Assembly: GCA_964590005.1 (NCBI GenBank) | Contig: CAZPVJ010000085.1 | Location: forward strand, 1 to 10,362 | Origin: CALJFL01 sp964590005 | GTDB taxonomy: Bacteria; Pseudomonadota; Gammaproteobacteria; Pseudomonadales; Halieaceae | Length of the DNA stretch: 10,362 bases | Direction: 5' to 3' | In this document: piece by piece, positions 5,975 to 10,362 of the stretch | Layout: the number at the start of each line of letters is the position of its first letter | Numbering within the stretch: position 1 is the first letter of the stretch | Made by a program: the position numbers and the translations under genes | The notes under the pieces: model-generated | The model's input: the letters and a program-made list of their open reading frames with translations, nothing else | Told to the model about the DNA's origin: nothing | The model's database searches: none

Positions 5975-6008
5975 AGGTGCATTCGCTGCTAATCTGCCAG
6001 CGACACCT
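5975..6008. repeat. Two-part inverted repeat upstream of M2 peptidase
   Basis: AGGTG (5975-5979) pairs with CACCT (6004-6008) and, inside it, CGCTG (5984-5988) pairs with CAGCG (5998-6002), with an unequal internal bulge of 4 and 1 nt. It ends 35 bp before the peptidase ATG, so it may fold in the mRNA leader or serve as an operator. No T-tract. Confidence 0.25.
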
Positions 6009-6043
6009 CAGAATTTAAACGCCAAGCAGCGTAGGTTTACGAT

Positions 6044-7858
6044 ATGCCTAACTATCCCTTTCTGGCACCACTAATTTTGCTCAGTCTCATAGGCTGTGGC
6101 AGCCCGGACGCCACAAGCAGTCGTCCGAGCTTGCAGGAAAGCGCGGAAGCATTCGTGACTCGTAAAAATGCCGAGAGGCATGAGCTCTGGCTCAAGGGCG
6201 CCGCCACCGCCTGGGTGCGCAATACCTATCTCAATGACGACACCGCACTGCTCGCTTCTCTGGCAGACCAGGAGTATTTGGCCTGGCACGCTGAAACGGT
6301 GGAAGAGTCACTGCGCTATAAAAACCAGGCTGTACCCAAGGCAACCCGGCGCGCCCTGGATATTCTGGCACTCGGTACTCAGATGCCTGCCCCACCCCGG
6401 GCCGATGCGCAAAAAGAGCTGGCCGATATTACCAACGACATGGAGGGCATCTACAGCGAGGGCACGTATTGTCCGACCGACGGTTCGCCCTGCCTGTATG
6501 GCAGCGATCTGGAGGAACTGATTGCCACGACCAGAGACCCGGGGAAGGCCCTGGAATACTGGCTTGGCTGGCGTGAGGTCAGCAAACCCATTCGGCCGAA
6601 GTACCGGCGCTTCGTCGAATTGACCAACGAAGGGGCGCAGCACCTTGGCTATAAAGACCTGGGCCAGATGTGGCGCTCTAACTACGACATGCCCGAGGAT
6701 GATTTTAGACTGGAAACAGAGCGACTCTGGGGCCAAATCGAGCCCCTCTATGAAGCGTTGCACTGCCACGTGCGCGCGGAGCTGAGCGAGCACTATGGCG
6801 GGTCGTTACTTGCGCCCCAGGGGCCCATGCCCGCGCACCTGCTGGGTAATATGTGGGCACAGAACTGGAGTCGGATCTACGACCTGCTTGAGCCCTACCC
6901 CGTTTCCGCGCAGGTAGACGTTACCCAGACGCTGGTAGAACGGGATTTTTCGCCCAGGGCCATGGTGGAATCGGCCGAGAGCTTCTACACCTCTATCGGC
7001 TTTGACCCATTACCTGATAGCTTTTGGGAGCGGTCCATGCTGACAAGACCTGCGGACCGGGACGTCGTCTGCTACGCCAGCGCGTTCGATATGGACGGCG
7101 GCGAGGACATTCGCATCAAGATGTGTGTAAACCAGACCTACAGTGACCTGCGTGTTATCTACCATGAACTCGGCCACAATATTTACGCGCGCGCCTATGG
7201 GGAACAACCCACGCTATTCAAGGGTGGGGCGAACGATGGTTTCCACGAAGCCGTTGGCGATGCAGTACTCCTGGCGATGACCCCGGAGTATCTCGCTTCT
7301 GTAGGCCTCATCGAGAACCCGGGGAGCAGTCGCGAGGCCGTCATTAATGACCAGATGTCACGCGCCCTGGAAAAGATCGTCCAGCTTGCCTGGACCAAGC
7401 TTGTCGATGAATGGCGTTGGGACGTCTTTTCGGGAGATATAGCGCCGGACGCCTATAACGAGCGGTGGTGGCGGCTTCGAGAAAGATACCAGGGAATAGT
7501 CGCTCCCGTGGCGCGAACCGAGGAGGACTTTGATCCAGGCGCCAAGTACCACATTCCCGGTAACGTGCCCTATACCCGTTACTTTCTGGCGGGCATTTTA
7601 CAATTCCAGTTTTACCAGGCGCTGTGTCAGGCGGCAGACCACGAGGGCCCACTGCACGAGTGTTCGTTTTACGGCAACAAGGTCGCCGGCGAGAAGTTCA
7701 AGGCGATGCTGGGCAAAGGACGAAGCCAACCCTGGCAGGACACCCTGGAGGAACTTACCGGTACCCGAGAGATTGACGCGAGCGCGGTAACCGACTATTT
7801 CGCGCCTCTAGCCGAGTGGCTAGCGGTACAGAATGCCAACCGCCAATGCCGTTGGTAA
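6044..7858 (+). CDS. M2-family (ACE-like) peptidyl-dipeptidase, lipoprotein
   Basis: Zinc metallopeptidase of family M2, homologous to angiotensin-converting enzyme, predicted to remove C-terminal dipeptides from peptides outside the cytoplasm. Residues 1-18 form a lipoprotein signal with lipobox LIGC (C18 lipidated). The catalytic site is HELGH (374-378) with third zinc ligand E402 in GFHEAVGD, at the same spacing as in human ACE. Substrate-pocket residues match testis ACE: K501/K511, H503/H513, Y510/Y520, Y513/Y523. Chloride ligands are kept: R177/R186, W475/W485, R479/R489, R512/R522. Six Cys match the three ACE disulfides (C143-C150, C343-C361, C528-C540). One change stands out: ACE H353 is Y344. 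At 604 residues it has the single-domain length. ATG at 6044 has TAGG about 8 nt upstream. It stands alone, convergent with the propeller-protein gene. Confidence 0.96.
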   Translation: MPNYPFLAPLILLSLIGCGSPDATSSRPSLQESAEAFVTRKNAERHELWLKGAATAWVRNTYLNDDTALLASLADQEYLAWHAETVEESLRYKNQAVPKATRRALDILALGTQMPAPPRADAQKELADITNDMEGIYSEGTYCPTDGSPCLYGSDLEELIATTRDPGKALEYWLGWREVSKPIRPKYRRFVELTNEGAQHLGYKDLGQMWRSNYDMPEDDFRLETERLWGQIEPLYEALHCHVRAELSEHYGGSLLAPQGPMPAHLLGNMWAQNWSRIYDLLEPYPVSAQVDVTQTLVERDFSPRAMVESAESFYTSIGFDPLPDSFWERSMLTRPADRDVVCYASAFDMDGGEDIRIKMCVNQTYSDLRVIYHELGHNIYARAYGEQPTLFKGGANDGFHEAVGDAVLLAMTPEYLASVGLIENPGSSREAVINDQMSRALEKIVQLAWTKLVDEWRWDVFSGDIAPDAYNERWWRLRERYQGIVAPVARTEEDFDPGAKYHIPGNVPYTRYFLAGILQFQFYQALCQAADHEGPLHECSFYGNKVAGEKFKAMLGKGRSQPWQDTLEELTGTREIDASAVTDYFAPLAEWLAVQNANRQCRW

Positions 7859-7890
7859 CACAACCAACGCAGGTAAGGCAGGTCTACGCT

Positions 7891-8946
7891 TTAATTCAAG
7901 GGGTAACGCGCTATCCCGGGCATTGTCAGACTGCCAAGGTACAGCGACTGGCCGCACTGAATTGCACTGGTAATATTGGCAAAACCCACTGCTTCATCCT
8001 GCAGGTTCGCTACCACCCCACCCTGCAGATCCAGGCCGACGACAAATGAGTAGGAACCAGAAAATGCGCTCAATGCACTTATTGGCAACAGCGATATAAG
8101 GCGTCTCAGGTAAGGATTATCTGCATTGACATCCAGCGCCTCACGCAAAGAGGGCTGCGCAATCCAAAAGGTATCAGAACCGTTGAACGTAATATTGTCA
8201 GGTGTGCCGGGCAAACCCTGGTAAAAAATACCTCGCTGCCCTGCCTTGGGGCCCTTTAACCAGAGCTGGTGAACAATACCGGAGCCGGTTTCATTAACCA
8301 GTACGTACGCATCGTCGGGCCCCATGGCCACACCGTTCGAAAAATACATACCCTCCAGGTGCAGGCTCGTTTCACCGGAGCTGGGATCGTAGCTCAATAG
8401 CCTGCCGGTCTGGTTGCCCTCGAGAAAGTTATACATGGTGTGGTGAATGTCGTAGTCAGTAGACGCGTCTGAGAACCAGATAGTCCCATCGGCGGCGATG
8501 TCGAGATCGTCGACAAAGATCATTCGCTCGCCCGCGTAGCTATCAGTGAGCACCGAAATTTCACCATCGTCCGTAACAGCCAACAGACCGCGGTCGGCAT
8601 CGGCCACTATCAGTCGTCCGGCGGCATCCTGCTTAATACCCAAGGGGCGTCCACCCGTATTGGCGATTTCCTCTGTCTGGCCGTTCTTATTTCGCCTGAC
8701 AATACGTCCATCTTCATAGCCGGTATAGAGGGCACCATCCTCGGAGCAAACTACGGCTTCCGGCCCAATACCCTCTCCCTCCATCAGCAACTCAACACCC
8801 GCCAGCCTGGTATTTGCCGCAAACTCACCCGTCAATCCGGGATTCGGTCCGGGCTCCCAGGTCTGGGGTTCTATTGGCGAAAAAACAAAGGGAGCGACCC
8901 CAAAAACAAATACGAGTAACACCAGTAAAACAAGTACGCTACGCAC
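7891..8946 (-). CDS. SMP-30/gluconolactonase-like beta-propeller protein (strictosidine synthase/APMAP type)
   Basis: A 351-residue six-bladed propeller protein of the SMP-30/strictosidine-synthase-like superfamily. Residues 1-23 are a hydrophobic N-terminal segment, either a signal peptide or a membrane anchor as in APMAP, placing the propeller in the periplasm. Blade motifs include GTIWFSDAS (154-162), GRLLSYDPSSGE (181-192), YFSNGVA (201-207), DDAYVLVNET (211-220) and GTPDNITF (247-254). Likely metal ligands by family pattern are E63 (GPEAV), N204 and D250. Relatives hydrolyse lactones or esters; true strictosidine synthase activity is not expected in bacteria. The start is GTG at 8946, supported by AGGAAG 6 nt upstream. 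It follows the alcohol dehydrogenase by 48 bp on the same strand, probably one operon. The C-terminus lies 32 bp from the end of the M2 gene with no terminator seen between them. The substrate is unknown. Confidence 0.87.
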   Translation of the reverse strand: MRSVLVLLVLLVFVFGVAPFVFSPIEPQTWEPGPNPGLTGEFAANTRLAGVELLMEGEGIGPEAVVCSEDGALYTGYEDGRIVRRNKNGQTEEIANTGGRPLGIKQDAAGRLIVADADRGLLAVTDDGEISVLTDSYAGERMIFVDDLDIAADGTIWFSDASTDYDIHHTMYNFLEGNQTGRLLSYDPSSGETSLHLEGMYFSNGVAMGPDDAYVLVNETGSGIVHQLWLKGPKAGQRGIFYQGLPGTPDNITFNGSDTFWIAQPSLREALDVNADNPYLRRLISLLPISALSAFSGSYSFVVGLDLQGGVVANLQDEAVGFANITSAIQCGQSLYLGSLTMPGIARYPLN

Positions 8947-8994
8947 GATTTTCTTCCTGTTATTGAGTCGTTAAATTTGCCGGCGTGACAGGCT

Positions 8995-9984
8995 TCATAA
9001 CCAGGGCCTGATAACCAGGGCGCCCGTAACACGTCCGGCACGCAAGTCATCGAGCGCCACATTGGATTGCGCCAAGGGGTACTCAGTGATCTCAGTTTCT
9101 ATGGGAATACTGGCGGCCAGCGGCAAGAATTCGTCGCCATCACGTCGGGTCAAGTTGGCCACCGAGCATAGCGAGCGCTCTTCCCAGAGCAAGTCATAGG
9201 AAAAGGCAGGAATCTCAGACATATGAATACCCGCACAGACTACCTTGCCTCCCTTGCGCACCGCTTTAAGCGCCAGCGGAACAAGGCCACCCTCGGGTGC
9301 AAAAATGATCGCAGCATCCAACGCTTGCGGTGACGCGGCAGTTGAATCACCCGCCCAGGTCGCGCCCAATGAAAGCGCGAAGGCCTGCGCCTCACTATCC
9401 CCCTCCCGGGTGAACGCAAAGACTTCCTGACCCTGGTGGCGCGCCACCTGGATGAGAATATGGGCCGCAGCTCCAAACCCGAAAAGGCCGAGCCGTCGCC
9501 CGGTCCCGGCCATGCGATGTGCCCGATGGCCGATCAGCCCAGCGCACAGCAGCGGTGCGGCCTGGGCATCGGAAAAACCATCCGGTATGGGAAAGCAGTA
9601 CTCTGCATCCGCCGTCGTGTATTCAGCAAACCCGCCATTTTTCTGATATCCAGTATATCTGGCGTAATCGCAGAGATTTTCGCTGGCAGAGCGACAAAAG
9701 TCGCATTGCCCACAGCTGCCGCCCAGCCAGGGGACGCCCACCCGATCACCGCTCTTAAAACCACGCACATCCTGTCCCAGGCTCACCACTTCTCCAATGA
9801 TCTGGTGGCCGGGAATCAATGGCAGTACTGGTTGATCAAGATCTGCGTCGACAACGTGCAGGTCGGTACGACAAACCCCACAGGCGGTGACGCGTATCAA
9901 CATTTCCCCGGCGGCGGGTTCCGGTTGGTCAAGGTTCTCAAGTTGCATGGGCTCGCACTGCTGATGCAACACCATTGCTCTCAC
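8995..9984 (-). CDS. Zinc-dependent alcohol dehydrogenase (MDR superfamily, AdhA-like)
   Basis: Cytoplasmic NAD(P)-dependent medium-chain dehydrogenase, 329 residues, oxidising alcohols or reducing aldehydes. Catalytic zinc ligands are C38 (CGVCRTD), H60 (PGHQIIGEVV) and C147. The structural-zinc lobe has four Cys at 91, 94, 97 and 105. The Rossmann nucleotide loop is GLFGFGAAAH (166-175), with a compact dinucleotide domain to about 290. The pattern CRTDLHVVDADLD and the overall length resemble the bacterial AdhA-type zinc dehydrogenases. The start is taken as GTG at 9984, because GGAG lies 9 nt upstream and the family commonly begins M(R/K)AMVL; ATG three codons later is the alternative. It lies 28 bp after a partial gene and 48 bp before the propeller-protein gene, all minus strand, so they are likely co-transcribed. 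Family sure, physiological substrate unknown. Confidence 0.95.
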   Translation of the reverse strand: MRAMVLHQQCEPMQLENLDQPEPAAGEMLIRVTACGVCRTDLHVVDADLDQPVLPLIPGHQIIGEVVSLGQDVRGFKSGDRVGVPWLGGSCGQCDFCRSASENLCDYARYTGYQKNGGFAEYTTADAEYCFPIPDGFSDAQAAPLLCAGLIGHRAHRMAGTGRRLGLFGFGAAAHILIQVARHQGQEVFAFTREGDSEAQAFALSLGATWAGDSTAASPQALDAAIIFAPEGGLVPLALKAVRKGGKVVCAGIHMSEIPAFSYDLLWEERSLCSVANLTRRDGDEFLPLAASIPIETEITEYPLAQSNVALDDLRAGRVTGALVIRPWL

Positions 9985-10012
9985 GTTAGGCGCTCCGCAT
10001 TAGCGGGACCGC

Positions 10013-10362
10013 TCAGTCCAGCAGCCCCTGATCCTTGAGATTCTTGATGAGTCCATCGATCGCGTCGTCACGCAACTTCGACGTGGACCCTGCCTGAATT
10101 GTTTCTGATACTGCCTGCCACAGGTGCCCCTTGGTTTCGGTTACGTACAAATCGGACACCAGCGTATGCGTTACGTTACTGGTCCAAACCGGCTGCTGAT
10201 AGGCCACTTCATAGGCATGATAGTAATAGCCACCAAAGCCCCCATAATACGGCGCGCCGATAGCCGGGGTTACGCCATAATAAATCGTACCGGGGTGATA
10301 GACTTCATCGGTCATTTCGCCCAGATATCGAGTCACCATAATGGTATCAAGGCCCGCTGCCT
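10013..10362 (-). CDS. C-terminal part of DUF4136-like envelope protein (runs off right edge)
   Basis: The frame is open to the right end of the window, so the true start is outside; a Met at 10339 is internal. The visible 116 residues open with AAGLDTIMVTRY, a beta-strand pattern seen in DUF4136-like lipoproteins (DTVLVTR). A striking Gly/Tyr-rich stretch follows (about 26-50 of the visible part: YYGVTPAIGAPYYGGFGGYYY). Next come paired strands (VTHTLVSDLYVTETKGHLWQAVSETI) and a final helix (DDAIDGLIKNLKDQGLLD). The WxA/SET motif near the end fits a family in which a conserved Trp precedes the last strand. Likely role: periplasmic or lipid-anchored protein of unknown function. It is 28 bp upstream of the alcohol dehydrogenase and probably the first of three co-transcribed genes visible here. 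The family name is tentative, as the N-terminus cannot be seen. Confidence 0.65.
   Translation of the reverse strand, partial: AAGLDTIMVTRYLGEMTDEVYHPGTIYYGVTPAIGAPYYGGFGGYYYHAYEVAYQQPVWTSNVTHTLVSDLYVTETKGHLWQAVSETIQAGSTSKLRDDAIDGLIKNLKDQGLLD

Noticed and set aside
6308..6793. 161-codon minus-strand frame opposite the M2 peptidase
   Set aside because: Antisense to a strongly conserved ACE-like coding sequence; composition is a mirror of that gene, with no start signal.
9436..10038. 200-codon plus-strand frame opposite the alcohol dehydrogenase
   Set aside because: It is the antisense shadow of a clear zinc dehydrogenase in GC-rich coding DNA. The translation has no domain pattern.
1..10362. 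CRISPR array, insertion sequence, integrase, phage or toxin-antitoxin module
   Set aside because: No regularly spaced repeats, terminal inverted repeats with a transposase, or matching protein motifs were seen on either strand.

Overview
The window looks like chromosomal DNA of a Gram-negative marine gammaproteobacterium, most likely of the Halieaceae/OM60-NOR5 or a related Cellvibrionales-type group. This rests on a TonB-dependent receptor with the LEEVIVTA TonB box, an UrcA-family small secreted protein, an M2 (ACE-like) lipoprotein peptidase, moderate-to-high GC and lipobox/Sec signals. The placement is inference; no rRNA or marker gene is present. There is no tRNA, rRNA, CRISPR array, insertion sequence, integrase or phage gene, so this is ordinary chromosome and not a mobile island.

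Layout, left to right. Positions 1-1184 (minus) hold the N-terminal two-fifths or so of a TonB-dependent outer-membrane receptor that runs off the left edge. A 452-bp gap (1185-1636) carries divergent promoter elements and two inverted repeats. Gene 1637-2692 (plus) is a BtrH_N/DUF4872 protein, a papain-like acyltransferase/peptidase fold, with no biosynthetic partners in view. It converges on 2783-3136 (minus, UrcA family), and the gap between them has two hairpins. Next comes a minus-strand two-gene operon: a 4-TM LytS-type histidine kinase (4132-5226) overlapping by 4 bp a LytTR response regulator (3335-4135). Its best promoter would give a leaderless mRNA. A small secreted protein of unknown function (5432-5857, minus) ends at a textbook intrinsic terminator. 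Divergent from it is a lipoprotein M2 peptidyl-dipeptidase (6044-7858, plus). On the right, three minus-strand genes form a probable operon: a partial Tyr/Gly-rich protein resembling DUF4136 lipoproteins (10013-10362), a zinc alcohol dehydrogenase (8995-9984) and an SMP-30/strictosidine-synthase-like beta-propeller protein (7891-8946).

Functional picture: mostly envelope biology, namely an outer-membrane transporter, secreted or lipid-anchored proteins, a membrane sensor and a periplasmic peptidase, plus an oxidoreductase/hydrolase pair. I did not find a clear undescribed multi-gene system. The points most worth checking are the predicted leaderless kinase transcript, the isolated BtrH-like gene with an inverted repeat upstream, the ACE homologue whose chloride sites are intact but whose inhibitor/substrate-contact His (human testis ACE H353) is Tyr, and possible LytTR-type sites upstream of urcA.
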